A stretch of DNA of 64,000 bases from Planctomycetota bacterium (GCA_020845475.1 JADLFN010000046.1:138997-202996); one strand, 5' to 3'. Numbered from the stretch's first letter, positions 14,310-23,502 are shown. The notes: a model not told the origin generated them from the letters alone. Translations and numbers: made by a program.

Positions 14310-16520
14310 TCAGGTCGTTACGCGGCTGATTTTCAGCAGACGAGAGAGGCGGTCGATCACGACTGTAAGCGCGATGATGACAACCAGGTTCGTGGCCGCT
14401 TTGTGGTACTGGAAGTGCTCGAAATTGAAGGAAAACACAAAGCCGAGGCCCGCACTGCCGATGATGCCCAGCACCACACCCGCGCGCACGTTGCTCTCGA
14501 ACTGGAAGAACGAATATGTCATCCAGTCGCGCCAAGACAGCGGCACCGCGGCATAGCTGTAGGTCGCCAGCCTCGAACCGCCGAACGACTGTTCAAAGCG
14601 CCTGTATGGAATGTTGTCCACGGTTTCGCTGAATACGCGCGCCAGCAGCCCCAGCGTGTGCAGCGCCATGGCCGCCGCGCCAGCCACCACGCCCATGCCG
14701 AAAAACGCCACAAAGAACATCGCCCACATGACCTCGGGGATGCCGCGCGCCACAAGCGCAACAAAGCGCGAGAGTACGACAGAAAGCCAGCGCATGGCGC
14801 GCGCGATTAATGTGGGCGACTCGCCCGTGAAGTGCTGCGGCTCAATCTGGAAAGCCACCGAGTGCAGGAACGCCAGCCCCATGGCCAACAGCACGCCAAC
14901 AATCGTGCCAACCAGCGCCATGGCCACGGGGATGGTCGCACTCTTGAGGCTGATCGGCAGCGAGCCCTGCTCGATCTTGGTCGCGCGATAAAAGGGCGTC
15001 GTGTGCGCGAAATCGACGACGGTGTTGCGCCGTTTGCGATAGGGTGCCGTCTCAGGCCATTTGCGCGACTCGGCGTAAGAACCCCACTCAATCGCGCCGA
15101 TATCGGCCTCGCCTTTGGCAATCAGCAGAATCGTCTCCTTGTCACTGGAGGACACGATGACTTTGCTGAAAACCTCGTCGATGGGCTTGCCTGCGAGCTG
15201 TTCAAGGTAGCTGCGCGGCCCCTCGTGGGCGGGCTCGCGCCCGGCCGGCCCGAGCACCAGGCGCTTGCCGCGAATGCCCTCAAGGAACTTCGCGGCGTCC
15301 TCTTCGCGCGAGGGCCAGTCAGCGGCCTTGGCCATGAAATGAGTCTGCACCAGCGCGCCTTCGCGCTCGATGGTCCAGCCCAGTTCAGGCTCAAGCAGCT
15401 CTTTGAAATAGGCCATGTGCTGCCAGCCCTCGGGCTTGAACAGACCCGACAGGCGCTGCAGTTGCGGCTCGTTGACCGTCAGCGGGTGCGGCTGGAGCTG
15501 ATACCAGGCCGACCAGCCTACGAGCGCCAGCACGGTGCCCGCCGCGGCCCACTTGCCCGCAATCTGCGACGCGAGTGATTGGTTGCGAATCGCGCGCGGG
15601 TGATTGGGGTCCGTGCGCAGTTGCCGGCGGATGAAATTGGCCAGCAGGTCCACGGCCAGCGTGAGCGCAAGAGTGAAAATCACCATGGTAGCGACGCGGT
15701 CGTATTCGTCGTAGCCCAGGCGCAGCATGATTTCAGCGCCCACGCCGCCGCCGCCCACGGCGCCAATCACGGCCGCGTTGCGCACCGCGCATTCCGCGCG
15801 CATCAGCGTGTATGAAAGCATGCTGCGCGAAGCCAGCGGCCTGATGCCGTACATGAACGTGTGAATGCGCGAGCCGCCGGCGGCGCGGACGTTTTCGTAC
15901 TTCTGCGGGTCAATGCTGTCCCAGATCTCGCTGTAGATCTTGCCCAGGATGCCCGTGACCGAGATGGCCAGTGCGATCATGCCCGTCATGGGCCCAATGC
16001 CCAGCAGCGGCACGAGCATCACCGCCCACGCAAAATCCGGCACCGCGCGCAATACGTCGAGCACCAGGCGGCATACCGAGCACACCATTGCTGCCGGGCT
16101 GCGCAGCGGAAGCCAGCGCAGCCATGGGCCGGCGCGCTCTTCACCCACACACACCGAACGCGCGGCTCCCAGCGCCAAGAGGTAACCAAGCACGACGCCG
16201 ATGGCCGTGCCTAGAATTGCCGTTGATAACGTCTGCCAGACCAACTCCCAGGCGCGGGCAATGAACTCCGCGCTTGAATCAGGATTGCCAAAGGCGGCGA
16301 GGAACTGGCTCAAGCGCTCCATGCCGCGCTCGAATCTTGCGGGGTCCGTGAAGCTCGAGACATCCCAGACGCGGGAGTCGAAGGTCCAGAGGCTGCCCTC
16401 GTCCAGATCAACGGAGAAAAACGCGATGTAAAGCGAAAGCAGCACGCCAACCCACGCCAGGTAACTCCAAAGCGGGCGGCGCTGGGCGTATTTGGCGAGT
16501 TCAGGCGAAGGGCGGCTCAT
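14310..16520 (-). CDS. phnE: Phosphonate-type ABC permease, two fused PhnE-like modules with a periplasmic insert
   Basis: 736 residues. It joins two BPD-type permease domains. Module 1 spans residues about 85-315 (WQTLSTAILGTAIGVVLGY, conserved EAA-like loop AGGSRIHTFMYGI). Module 2 has its first membrane helix near 335 and its core at about 515-735 (EAA-like SFGGSRLATYSYAAVPL). In module 2 about 150 residues are inserted between the first and second helices. Part of the insert (IRGKRLVLGPAG, then KETILLIAKGEADIGAIEWGSY) resembles lobe 2 of phosphonate-binding proteins. ATG overlaps the phnC stop (ATGA). With phnC and phnD it forms an importer for phosphonate, phosphite or a similar anion. 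Confidence 0.82.
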   Translation of the reverse strand: MSRPSPELAKYAQRRPLWSYLAWVGVLLSLYIAFFSVDLDEGSLWTFDSRVWDVSSFTDPARFERGMERLSQFLAAFGNPDSSAEFIARAWELVWQTLSTAILGTAIGVVLGYLLALGAARSVCVGEERAGPWLRWLPLRSPAAMVCSVCRLVLDVLRAVPDFAWAVMLVPLLGIGPMTGMIALAISVTGILGKIYSEIWDSIDPQKYENVRAAGGSRIHTFMYGIRPLASRSMLSYTLMRAECAVRNAAVIGAVGGGGVGAEIMLRLGYDEYDRVATMVIFTLALTLAVDLLANFIRRQLRTDPNHPRAIRNQSLASQIAGKWAAAGTVLALVGWSAWYQLQPHPLTVNEPQLQRLSGLFKPEGWQHMAYFKELLEPELGWTIEREGALVQTHFMAKAADWPSREEDAAKFLEGIRGKRLVLGPAGREPAHEGPRSYLEQLAGKPIDEVFSKVIVSSSDKETILLIAKGEADIGAIEWGSYAESRKWPETAPYRKRRNTVVDFAHTTPFYRATKIEQGSLPISLKSATIPVAMALVGTIVGVLLAMGLAFLHSVAFQIEPQHFTGESPTLIARAMRWLSVVLSRFVALVARGIPEVMWAMFFVAFFGMGVVAGAAAMALHTLGLLARVFSETVDNIPYRRFEQSFGGSRLATYSYAAVPLSWRDWMTYSFFQFESNVRAGVVLGIIGSAGLGFVFSFNFEHFQYHKAATNLVVIIALTVVIDRLSRLLKISRVTT

Positions 16521-17359
16521 GGCGCCCCTTCCAGTTCAAGCTGATCGAGGTGTAATGCGCGGTACTCGGCGCCGTAAAGCTCCGCGAGCATCTGCCGACT
16601 CAGGCCTGCGGGCGGGCCGTCGTAGAACACGCGGCCCTCGCGCAGGGCGATCACGCGTTCGAAGTTGCCTTGCAACAGATCCAGCGTGTGCAAATTGACC
16701 AGCAACGTGGAGTGGCGCTGCCGCGCGAAACGCGTCAGCAGTTCAATCACTTCGCGGCCAAGGCGCAGATCAAGCTGGCTCACGGGCTCGTCGGCAAGCA
16801 CCACGCTCGGCTTCTGCACCAGCAGGCGGGCTATCGCCACGCGCTGCTGCTGTCCGCCCGAGAGTTCGCCGGGCATAGCCCAGAGCTTCTCTTCGATTTC
16901 AACCTCGCGCAAAGCCGCGCGCGCGCCTTCTAACTGCTGTGGCCAGAACAAACTGAGTAGCGCGCGGCCCAGCCACCAGTGGCCCAGCTTGCCCATCAGC
17001 ACATTGTGGACGACGCGCAGGCTGGGGATGAGATTGTCCGTCTGGTAAATCACGCCGATTTCGCGGCGCAACTCGCGCAGCCGCTTGCCGCGCAGGCCGC
17101 GCGTATCCTGACCGAGGCTGACAACAGTGCCGGATGTCGGCATCAAGAATGCCGAAAGCAGCCGGAACAGCGTTGTCTTGCCTGAGCCGGACGGCCCGAT
17201 CACCGCAACGTGCTCGCCACGCGCGATCTTGAGGTTGAGCCCCTTGAGCACCTCGTTGCGACCGTAGTTGAGCACGACATTTTCCAGAACAAAGGCCGGC
17301 TTGACCGGCTTTGCCGGCGGTGCCACGGCGCTAGAGATGTTCTCCGTCTGCGTCAGCAT
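16517..17359 (-). CDS. phnC: Phosphonate-type ABC transporter ATP-binding protein
   Basis: 280 residues. Walker A GPSGSGKTT (about residues 56-64), Q-loop in VIYQTDNLIPSLRVVHNVLMGKLG, signature LSGGQQQRVAIARLL, Walker B VVLADEP and switch-region His in LLVNLHTLDLL. The wording N-L-I--L-V--NVL-G-LG is typical of PhnC. It powers uptake through the fused permease encoded next (4-nt overlap). The first 25 residues (TENISSAVAPPAKPVKP) are a variable extension. A hairpin (17367-17393) separates it from the binding-protein gene upstream. Confidence 0.9.
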   Translation of the reverse strand: MLTQTENISSAVAPPAKPVKPAFVLENVVLNYGRNEVLKGLNLKIARGEHVAVIGPSGSGKTTLFRLLSAFLMPTSGTVVSLGQDTRGLRGKRLRELRREIGVIYQTDNLIPSLRVVHNVLMGKLGHWWLGRALLSLFWPQQLEGARAALREVEIEEKLWAMPGELSGGQQQRVAIARLLVQKPSVVLADEPVSQLDLRLGREVIELLTRFARQRHSTLLVNLHTLDLLQGNFERVIALREGRVFYDGPPAGLSRQMLAELYGAEYRALHLDQLELEGAP

Positions 17360-17366
17360 AGTTGTT

Positions 17367-17393
17367 GCGGGCGGGGCATCGCGCCCCGCCCGC
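17367..17393. repeat. 11-bp palindrome between phnD and phnC
   Basis: GCGGGCGGGGC (17367-17377) pairs with GCCCCGCCCGC (17383-17393) around ATCGC. Hairpins here often make the binding-protein message more abundant than the downstream genes; it may also be one of the palindromic repeats spread over the window. Confidence 0.65.
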
Positions 17394-17408
17394 TTGTCTT
17401 CCTACGGG

Positions 17409-18371
17409 TTAGCCAACGTCAACACCTGATTCCAACACCTTGCGGATGCCATCCCATTCCTTCTTTTCGCAGGCCACAAACTTGCTGCCCTTGGCGCCCC
17501 AGGCCGCGAGAATCTTGTTGTCGGCCTCCTTAGTGTGATCGAGCGCGAGGAACGCATCTTTGATCTTCTTGATGTTCTCCTCGCCAATGCCCGTGCGAGC
17601 GGCCCACACGTAGTCCACGTAGAAGGGCGTCGTATAAATCAATTCGCACTTCTCCTTGGCCTTCGCAAGCTCCTCCTTGGCGTTGTCCCAGTTCTTGAAG
17701 TTCAGCGCGCCCACCTGGGCCGTGCCTGCAGCTACGTTGCGCAGCGTGGCATCGTGGCTGCCGGAGTAGGCCACGTTGTCCTTGCCGAACACGTCTTCGG
17801 GCTTCTCGCCCGTCTGGTCCTGGAAGTAGTGGCGCGGCATGACGTGGCCCGAGGTGCTGCTCTTGGCGCCAAACGTGAACTTCATGCCTTCGGCCTTGGC
17901 GGCAAGGTCCTTGAGGTCCTTGACGGTGCCAATCTTGGCTTCTTTGTTAGCGATGAAATAGCTCTTGTATTGCTTGTCGGATTCGCGGCAGGCCACGAAC
18001 ACGCACTTGTCGCCCATTTTCTGGTCGGCCTGCACGCCCGTCACACCGCCAAACCACACCAGGTCAAGCTGGTCGGTTGCGAGACCCGTAACACACGCCG
18101 CATAGTTCTGTTGTGGCATGAACTTCACGGGAATACCCAACGCCTTGTTCAGCATCTCGCACACCAGGTTGCACTTCTCCTCGATGGCCTTGGCGTCGGA
18201 ATCCGGAATCGCGCTGATGCGCAGTTCTTTGATATCGCCATCGGCGATGGCCTGGTCGAGCGATTTTGTGCCGCGCCATTCTGATTTTCCGGCTGAAACC
18301 GGCAGACTGAAAACGACAAGCGCGGCTATCGCGCACAGCACTTTCATTGCGAGCAACGTACGGTTCAACAT
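17409..18371 (-). CDS. phnD: Phosphonate-type ABC transporter substrate-binding protein
   Basis: 320 residues from ATG 18371 (MKVLC at 18347 is an inner alternative). Signal peptide to about LPVSAGKS. It is a type II periplasmic binding fold of the PhnD family: LRISAIPDSDAKAIEE, LGIPVKFMPQQNYAACVTGLATDQLDLVWFGG, KSSTSGHVMPRHYF and VAYSGSHDATLRNVAAGTAQVGAL. In this family the SST-SG loop and GSHDA contact the phosphonate group. It is the first gene of a phnD-C-E cluster with no C-P lyase genes alongside, so the cluster is a stand-alone importer. Ligand (phosphonate, phosphite or phosphate) is not decided by the sequence. Confidence 0.88.
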   Translation of the reverse strand: MLNRTLLAMKVLCAIAALVVFSLPVSAGKSEWRGTKSLDQAIADGDIKELRISAIPDSDAKAIEEKCNLVCEMLNKALGIPVKFMPQQNYAACVTGLATDQLDLVWFGGVTGVQADQKMGDKCVFVACRESDKQYKSYFIANKEAKIGTVKDLKDLAAKAEGMKFTFGAKSSTSGHVMPRHYFQDQTGEKPEDVFGKDNVAYSGSHDATLRNVAAGTAQVGALNFKNWDNAKEELAKAKEKCELIYTTPFYVDYVWAARTGIGEENIKKIKDAFLALDHTKEADNKILAAWGAKGSKFVACEKKEWDGIRKVLESGVDVG

Positions 18372-18653
18372 GGATGGAATCCTGTTCAGTGCGGCCTGCA
18401 AAGCAGGAACGCGTTGGCCCCAGATTGAAAAAGAAATTGGCAGAGCGCGGAACTCGGGCTCATGCCGACCGGCATGGGTTACAGGACTCAGCCAAAGCCC
18501 GAAATCAGCGCGCGGCGCTGAAGGCTTTGAAGAACACACAGGTTGTTGAACCTGGCCATAGGTGCAGTTTATCGGCCGGCTTGCGGGCCGCAACGCTGAT
18601 TGCCGATAATTCATTCACTTTCGAACAAGTGACGGATTTGTGGCAGCGCCATG

Positions 18654-19109
18654 TCAATCGAAACGGCCGGGGCGAATCTCGGCGCGCACATAGTTCTCGG
18701 TCGCGACGGGCGAGCCCGCCAGGCGGCGCAAAAGCGCAATCTGGCCGACGTGCGTCATGCAATCGCACAACGGCCCTTGAAACAAGTGTTCCAGCGTCAT
18801 GGGCTTGCCGTTGAGCACACCCTTGAGCGGAAGCTCAAGCAGCGCGTGGTCCAGATCGCACAGTTGCTGCTTGAACACGTTCAACTCATCGACCCAGGTG
18901 CCCTTGGCAATGATCTGCGTGGCCTGCGCGCGGAAACGCCCATTGGCAAAGCGCAGCATGTCGTTGATGTGGTGCAGAACTTCCACGGGCGCGCGCGCTT
19001 CGCCCTGCTTGAACGCGCCGAAATTCTCGGGCGCGCCCGCAGCCGCTTTCGTCAGCCTGTAACTGAGCGTTGCAATGAAATGCCGGATCAACTCGCGTTG
19101 GTCGTCCAT
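18654..19109 (-). CDS. DinB-like four-helix-bundle protein
   Basis: 151 residues. It matches the DinB/YfiT bundle: a first metal His in LHHINDMLRFANG, then EHLFQGPLCDCMTHVGQIALLRRLAG holding the paired histidines of the last helix. Members bind a divalent metal; some are bacillithiol- or mycothiol-dependent transferases, most are uncharacterised. No partner is evident. It lies between phnD and a VOC protein on the same strand, 55 bp from the latter, and may be co-transcribed with it. Confidence 0.75.
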   Translation of the reverse strand: MDDQRELIRHFIATLSYRLTKAAAGAPENFGAFKQGEARAPVEVLHHINDMLRFANGRFRAQATQIIAKGTWVDELNVFKQQLCDLDHALLELPLKGVLNGKPMTLEHLFQGPLCDCMTHVGQIALLRRLAGSPVATENYVRAEIRPGRFD

Positions 19110-19163
19110 GACTTGCCCCTGTGTGCCCGGTGCAATGTTAGCACAGTCACGACGCGAAGGTGG

Positions 19164-19544
19164 TCAGCCGTTAACTACGAAAAACGTGAGGCAAACGCCT
19201 GCGGGGTCGAGTACCGCGAACTCGCGCGTGCCCCAGGGTTTGGCGGCGAGCTTTCCATTGGGGTGAATGACGCCTTGGTGTTTGCTGAACTCCTTGTAGA
19301 GCGCTTCTACATCTTCTACCAGAAAGCGGCACATGGTCTGGATGGCCACCAGCTTCGCGGTTTTCTCGGGCGTGACCTCGACCAGGTGAAGCATGACACC
19401 ATCACGCTCGATGCCGACGTACTTGGGCGCCTTGTCGTTGTCCCGGAACTTCTCGGAGAAGCCGAGCTTCTTGGTGTAAAACGCCAGCGCCGTGGCCATG
19501 TCATCGGCGGGCAGCACGGGGATGGCGGCTTCGAGTTTGGGCAT
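19164..19544 (-). CDS. VOC (glyoxalase/bleomycin-resistance) family protein
   Basis: 126 residues, one complete VOC module pair: PVLPADDMATALAFYTKKLGF at the N-terminus, then GVMLHLVEV, and the second half MCRFLVEDVEALYKEFSKHQ and EFAVLDPAGVCLTFF. The FRDNDKAPKYVGIERDGVMLHL pattern is typical of bleomycin-resistance-like proteins, but most such genes do other things. The metal-site residues are only partly recognisable. It sits just downstream of atpA on the same strand after a strong hairpin. Confidence 0.75.
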   Translation of the reverse strand: MPKLEAAIPVLPADDMATALAFYTKKLGFSEKFRDNDKAPKYVGIERDGVMLHLVEVTPEKTAKLVAIQTMCRFLVEDVEALYKEFSKHQGVIHPNGKLAAKPWGTREFAVLDPAGVCLTFFVVNG

Positions 19545-19558
19545 TGTTCACCTCATGA

Positions 19559-19586
19559 AATCGCGCCGGCAAATGCCGGCGCGATT
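19559..19586. terminator. 12-bp hairpin downstream of atpA
   Basis: AATCGCGCCGGC (19559-19570) pairs perfectly with GCCGGCGCGATT (19575-19586), loop AAAT. It lies 23 bp after the atpA stop on the minus strand and before the VOC gene. It probably ends the ATP synthase transcript. Confidence 0.65.
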
Positions 19587-19609
19587 GTGTTTGCGACTCT
19601 TCGCGCGAA

Positions 19610-21283
19610 CTACTTCGCCATGCGATCAAGAATGATCTTGGTGGCGTCGCGGAAGGCCTGCTCGGCTTCGGGCGAAGTCTCCTTCTTGGTGCGGATGCCT
19701 TCCATGATCGCGGCTTTGTTCGTGGTCATGTACTCGAGGAACTCTTTTTCGAATTTGCGGCACTGGTCCACGGCCAAGCCGTCAATCAAGCCGTTTGTGG
19801 CCACCCAGATGATTGCAACCTGGTTCTCGACGGGGAATGCGTCGTGCAATCCCTGCTTGAGAATCTCAACGAGGCGCGCACCGCGCGCAAGCTGAGCCTG
19901 GGTGGATTTATCCAGATCGGAGCCGAACTGGGCAAACGCTTCCAGTTCGCGGAATTGGGCCAGGTCAAGTTTCAAGCGACCGGCCACCTTCTTCATGGCC
20001 TTGATCTGCGCGTTGCCGCCTACGCGGCTGACTGAAATACCCACGTTCACGGCGGGGCGCACGTTGGCGTAGAACAAGTCGGGCTCGAGGTAGATCTGGC
20101 CGTCGGTAATCGAGATCACGTTCGTCGGAATGTAAGCCGACACGTCGCCGGCCTGCGTTTCAATAACCGGCAGCGCCGTGAGCGAGCCGCCCGTCTGCGG
20201 GTGCATACGCAGTTCGTGGCCCTCGCCCGCGGCCTTGAGCGCTTCCTTGGCGTGGTGCTGTTCTTCTTCCGTGATCATCCAATAGCGCTTGCCGTCGATG
20301 CCGTTGACGGTGTCCCAGGGCGCGTCCTTCTTGACGATGATGAACTCTTCGCGCAGTTTACTGGCGCGCTCGAGCAGGCGTGAGTGGCAGTAGAACACGT
20401 CGCCGGGATAAGCCTCGCGGCCCGGAGGGCGGCGCAGCAGCAGCGAAAGCTGGCGATAGGCCACGGCCTGCTTGGACAAGTCGTCATAGATGCACAGCGT
20501 GTCGCGGATCTTCTGCGGGCCCTTCTCGGCATACATGAAGTACTCGGCCAGCGCGGTGCCCGAGTAGGGCGCGAGATACTGCATGGGGGCCGGGTCCTGC
20601 GCGTTGGCGCTGACGATAATCGTGTAATCCATGGCGCCGTATTTCTCGAGCGTTGCCGCCACCTGGCGCACCGTCGAAGCCTTCTGGCCCACGGCAACGT
20701 ACACGCAAATCACGCCTTTGCCGGCCTGATTGATGATCGTGTCCACGGCGATCGTGGTCTTGCCCACTTCGCGGTCCCCGATGATCAGTTCGCGCTGGCC
20801 GCGCCCCACGGGAATCATGGAGTCAATGGCCTTGATGCCGGTCTGCAACGGAACTTTCACGGGCTGGCGCGCGGCAATGCCGGGCGCGGGGCTCTCAACG
20901 AGCCTGAAGCCGTCATTCTGGATCGGGCCCTTGCCGTCAATGGGCTGGGCGAGCGCGTTGACTACGCGGCCCAGGAACGCCGGGCCCACGGGCACAGACA
21001 AAATGCGGCCGGTGCGCTTGACCTGCTGGCCTTCTTTGATGGCGAGATAATCGCCCATGATCACGACGCCGACGCTGTCTTCTTCAAGGTTGAAGGCCAG
21101 CCCGAACACGCCGTTCTCAAACTCCACCATTTCGTTGGCCTGCACTTTTTCCAGGCCGTAGATGCGCGCGATACCGTCGCCGACTTCAAGCACGGTGCCG
21201 ACTTCTTCCATGCCAAGGTCAATGCCGAAGGTTTCAATCTGCTTGCGGATGACGGAAGTGATTTCGTCAGAACGGATGTCCAT
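19610..21283 (-). CDS. atpA: ATP synthase F1 subunit alpha
   Basis: 557 residues, slightly longer than usual (about 505-515). The P-loop is [11 protein letters not shown] (usual GDRQTGKT). Other landmarks: [40 protein letters not shown] and [15 protein letters not shown]-type [17 protein letters not shown]. It forms the alpha3beta3 hexamer of the F-type ATP synthase and binds nucleotide without catalysis. In most bacteria gamma, beta and epsilon genes follow alpha; here the next genes are a VOC and a DinB protein, so those subunits must be encoded elsewhere. A lipoprotein gene separates it from atpH. Confidence 0.97.
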   Translation of the reverse strand: MDIRSDEITSVIRKQIETFGIDLGMEEVGTVLEVGDGIARIYGLEKVQANEMVEFENGVFGLAFNLEEDSVGVVIMGDYLAIKEGQQVKRTGRILSVPVGPAFLGRVVNALAQPIDGKGPIQNDGFRLVESPAPGIAARQPVKVPLQTGIKAIDSMIPVGRGQRELIIGDREVGKTTIAVDTIINQAGKGVICVYVAVGQKASTVRQVAATLEKYGAMDYTIIVSANAQDPAPMQYLAPYSGTALAEYFMYAEKGPQKIRDTLCIYDDLSKQAVAYRQLSLLLRRPPGREAYPGDVFYCHSRLLERASKLREEFIIVKKDAPWDTVNGIDGKRYWMITEEEQHHAKEALKAAGEGHELRMHPQTGGSLTALPVIETQAGDVSAYIPTNVISITDGQIYLEPDLFYANVRPAVNVGISVSRVGGNAQIKAMKKVAGRLKLDLAQFRELEAFAQFGSDLDKSTQAQLARGARLVEILKQGLHDAFPVENQVAIIWVATNGLIDGLAVDQCRKFEKEFLEYMTTNKAAIMEGIRTKKETSPEAEQAFRDATKIILDRMAK

Positions 21284-21388
21284 GGTTGCTTGCCTTTATT
21301 GTTCGCCTGCTCTTGGAATTCTGCCTTCCAGTTTCTGAATGGAACCGAGCCCTCGCCCTTTGCCCATTCAGAACTCGGTACTCAGCTC

Positions 21389-21790
21389 TTATTGCGAAGC
21401 CACTTTGCTCCACTCGTCACGGGCCGCCTTGACGCGCGGGTCTTCGGCGGGCCCTGTGGTCTTTTTCCAGTCCATGAACAGCGTGCCGAACTCGCTCAGC
21501 CTTGGAAAGCCAGTCAGGTTGCCATTCTCGCGCTCGTGCATCACCTTGAACTTCTGGGCGCCGTAAATGCGCACGCCGGTCTCGATGTAATCGGCGTCGG
21601 ATTTCGATGCGCTATATTTGTCCCATGCAGCAAACGCGGCTTTCATTTCGCGCTCGTAATCGGCCTGGTAGCTCTTCTTGGGCGCGGCCTTGTTGGCGGC
21701 CGGCTGCGCATTGTTGGCCTTCTGCGCCGGACGCGAGCAACCCGCGCACAGCGCAATGACCGCAACACAGATGAGCGCCCAATTATGCAT
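21389..21790 (-). CDS. Small predicted lipoprotein inside the ATP synthase cluster
   Basis: 133 residues from ATG 21790. The N-terminus MHNWALICVAVIALCAGCSR is a lipoprotein signal with lipobox CAGC, then an Ala/Asn/Lys-rich spacer and a helical domain (YQADYEREMKAAFAAWDKYS, YIETGVRIYGAQKFK, VKAARDEWSKVASQ). No family is recognised. It starts 8 bp after the atpH stop and precedes atpA by about 105 bp, so it is almost certainly co-transcribed. A membrane-anchored protein in this position is not part of the standard atp operon; it may be a lineage-specific passenger or accessory. Confidence 0.75.
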   Translation of the reverse strand: MHNWALICVAVIALCAGCSRPAQKANNAQPAANKAAPKKSYQADYEREMKAAFAAWDKYSASKSDADYIETGVRIYGAQKFKVMHERENGNLTGFPRLSEFGTLFMDWKKTTGPAEDPRVKAARDEWSKVASQ

Positions 21791-21797
21791 GGTCGTC

Positions 21798-22340
21798 CTA
21801 GCCCACCTGCCGCGCCAGATTGGCCAGCCGGCGCTTGAGCGTCGTATCCACCAGCAAGTCGCCCATACGCACACGCGCGCCGCCAAGAAGCTCGGGCTTT
21901 TCCTCGTAATGCAGAACGATGTCCTTGCCGCCCGAGGCCTGGCGAAGTGCCTGCTTGAGCGCCTCTTTTTCGGCTTCGTCAAAGGGCGATCCGGCCTCGA
22001 CGAATGCGTGCGCGCGGCCCTCCGCTTCGTCTCGGTACTTCTCGAACTGGTTGACGATGTTGTCGAACACCGGCTCGCGGCGCTTCTTGATCAGCAGCAG
22101 CACGAAGTTCAGGAACTCCGGCACGACTTTGTCGCGCAGCACATCCACCAGCGCTTTGGCCTTCTGGTCCTTGTTCATGCGCGGGCTGGTGAAGAAGTCG
22201 CGAAACGAGGCATCGTTCCAGGCGCCACGCAAAAGCTGCAGCCCCTCGTGAATCTTGCCCACGCTGCCTTTCTCACGCCCGATCTCCAGCAGCGCGGCTG
22301 CGTACATGCGTGCAACAGGTTCAGATACGTTGGTCGCCAT
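21798..22340 (-). CDS. atpH: ATP synthase F1 subunit delta
   Basis: 180 residues from ATG 22340 (MATNVSEPVARMYAAALLEIG). The delta/OSCP fold is visible: RMYAAALLEIGREKG at the N-terminus, FRDFFTSPRMNKDQKAKALVDVLRDKVVPEFLNFVLLLIKKRR in the middle, and a C-terminal beta region with DLLVDTTLKRRLANLARQVG. It joins F1 to the b-subunit stalk. An in-frame upstream stretch reads through the ATTCAAAATT repeat and is not taken as coding. The downstream lipoprotein gene follows within 8 bp. Confidence 0.92.
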   Translation of the reverse strand: MATNVSEPVARMYAAALLEIGREKGSVGKIHEGLQLLRGAWNDASFRDFFTSPRMNKDQKAKALVDVLRDKVVPEFLNFVLLLIKKRREPVFDNIVNQFEKYRDEAEGRAHAFVEAGSPFDEAEKEALKQALRQASGGKDIVLHYEEKPELLGGARVRMGDLLVDTTLKRRLANLARQVG

Positions 22341-22359
22341 AACGCTCGCTTTGCGAGCG

Positions 22360-22391
22360 AATTCAAAATTCAAAATTCAAAATTCAAAATG
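22360..22391. repeat. ATTCAAA tandem word repeat
   Basis: Four copies of the 8-mer ATTCAAAA lie between atpF and atpH. The same word in reverse lies at 62093-62121, at the start of the phosphatase-like gene. Confidence 0.7.
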
Positions 22392-22438
22392 GCGCGTAAT
22401 CCATCTTGCATTTTTCATTCTGCATTTTGCGTTCGCGT

Positions 22439-23086
22439 TTAGTTCCTCATTGCCCCTGCGCGCTCGATGCTTTCGCGCGCGAGCTTGCGGTGGTCATCGC
22501 CGGTCAGTGAACGGCCAAGTACTTTGCCGGCAGCTTCGAGCGCGAGATCCACGGCCTTTTCACGCAGCTCGGCTTCGGCCTTGCGCGTGAGCAATTCGAC
22601 TTCTTTCTCGGCACGTGCCTTGATTTCACCCGCGGCCTGAGCCGCCGCCTGCTCAATGCGCTCGCGCGCCTGTTTGCCCGCCACCACCGCTTCGTCGGTG
22701 ATCTTCTTGGCGTCGTCGTTGGCGCGGCGCATCAGGTCTTCGTGCTTTTTCAAGAGCACTTCGGCCTCGGCGCGCACCTGGTCGGCTTTATCGAGCGCGT
22801 CTTTGATCGAGCTCTGGCGCTTGTCGAGCTGCTTAAACAGCTTGGGAAACACGCCCACGCCCAGAATGATCAGCACCAGGCCGAACGTGACGTACTCCCA
22901 GAACATCAGCGAGCCCATCAGGTCAAGCACGCTGGTCTGGCCGGTGGCGGCGTGGTGATCGCCAGGCTCACCGGCGGCGGGGCCGTGGCCGTGGGCATCG
23001 GCGGCAAACGCGACTTGCGCGAACAGCGCGCTGCACACAATGGCCAAAGCCGCGAACTGCAAGCGTTGAATCAAACGAGAGTTCAT
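22439..23086 (-). CDS. atpF: ATP synthase F0 subunit b with N-terminal signal-like extension
   Basis: 215 residues from ATG 23086. The usual b-subunit part is clear: membrane helix LMFWEYVTFGLVLIILGVGVFPKLF, then a long charged coiled coil (KRQSSIKDALDKADQVRAEAEVLLKKHED) and a delta-binding C-terminus. It differs from E. coli b in having about 55 extra N-terminal residues: a signal-peptide-like helix (FAALAIVCSALFAQVAFA) and a His/Gly-rich stretch (DAHGHGPAAGEPGDHHAATG) that would be periplasmic. Similar His-rich elements are in the a subunit. A hairpin (23116-23154) separates it from atpE. Confidence 0.92.
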   Translation of the reverse strand: MNSRLIQRLQFAALAIVCSALFAQVAFAADAHGHGPAAGEPGDHHAATGQTSVLDLMGSLMFWEYVTFGLVLIILGVGVFPKLFKQLDKRQSSIKDALDKADQVRAEAEVLLKKHEDLMRRANDDAKKITDEAVVAGKQARERIEQAAAQAAGEIKARAEKEVELLTRKAEAELREKAVDLALEAAGKVLGRSLTGDDHRKLARESIERAGAMRN

Positions 23087-23115
23087 GCGTGATTCCTGAA
23101 GTCGTAAAACCGGCA

Positions 23116-23154
23116 CCTGCCGGCGGCGGGCTTTCCGTCCCGCCGCCGGGCAGG
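23116..23154. repeat. 15-bp hairpin between atpE and atpF
   Basis: CCTGCCGGCGGCGGG (23116-23130) pairs with CCCGCCGCCGGgCAGG (23139-23154, one bulge). In atp operons a structure after atpE could help raise c-subunit output; it may equally be a mobile palindrome. Confidence 0.6.
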
Positions 23155-23161
23155 ATCATGG

Positions 23162-23461
23162 TTACTTCTTGTACTGCGCCTCAGCGGCAGCCTTGCCCGC
23201 GTTTTCCGCAGCTTCCGTAAGCTTGCCCGCGAAAATCGGGATCAGCAAGCACACCACGACCGCGAAGAGACACACGCCTTCAATGAAGGCCGAGGTCACG
23301 ATGGTCACGCCGCGGATGTCGCCCGCAGCCTGCGGCTGGCGAGCAATGCTCTCCGTGGCTGAACCGGCGATACGGCCGATGCCCAGGCCCGCGCCAATGG
23401 CGGCAATACCGGCGCCAATGCCGGCACCGAGATACGCCCAACCGAATGCTCCAATGTCCAT
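23162..23461 (-). CDS. atpE: ATP synthase F0 subunit c
   Basis: 99 residues from ATG 23461, which follows GGAAAG; longer upstream readings are ignored. Two helices: the Gly-rich GAGIGAGIAAIGAGLGIG, the polar loop ARQP, and TIVTSAFIEGVCLFAVVVCLLI with the ion-binding Glu in AFIEGV. The residue after Glu is Gly, not the Ser-Thr type seen in many sodium-binding rings, so a proton ring is more likely. A C-terminal extension (AGKLTEAAENAGKAAAEAQYKK) of about 20 residues is longer than usual. Confidence 0.95.
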   Translation of the reverse strand: MDIGAFGWAYLGAGIGAGIAAIGAGLGIGRIAGSATESIARQPQAAGDIRGVTIVTSAFIEGVCLFAVVVCLLIPIFAGKLTEAAENAGKAAAEAQYKK

Positions 23462-23477
23462 GTTTCTTTCCTTTTCA

Positions 23478-23502
23478 TAGGGCAAGGCATGCCTCGCCCC
23501 TA
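23478..23502. repeat. TAGGGGCGA-family palindrome upstream of atpE
   Basis: TAGGGCAAGGCAT / GCCTCGCCCCTA, an imperfect palindrome of the same family as 11311-11338. It lies 17 bp before the atpE start. Confidence 0.6.
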
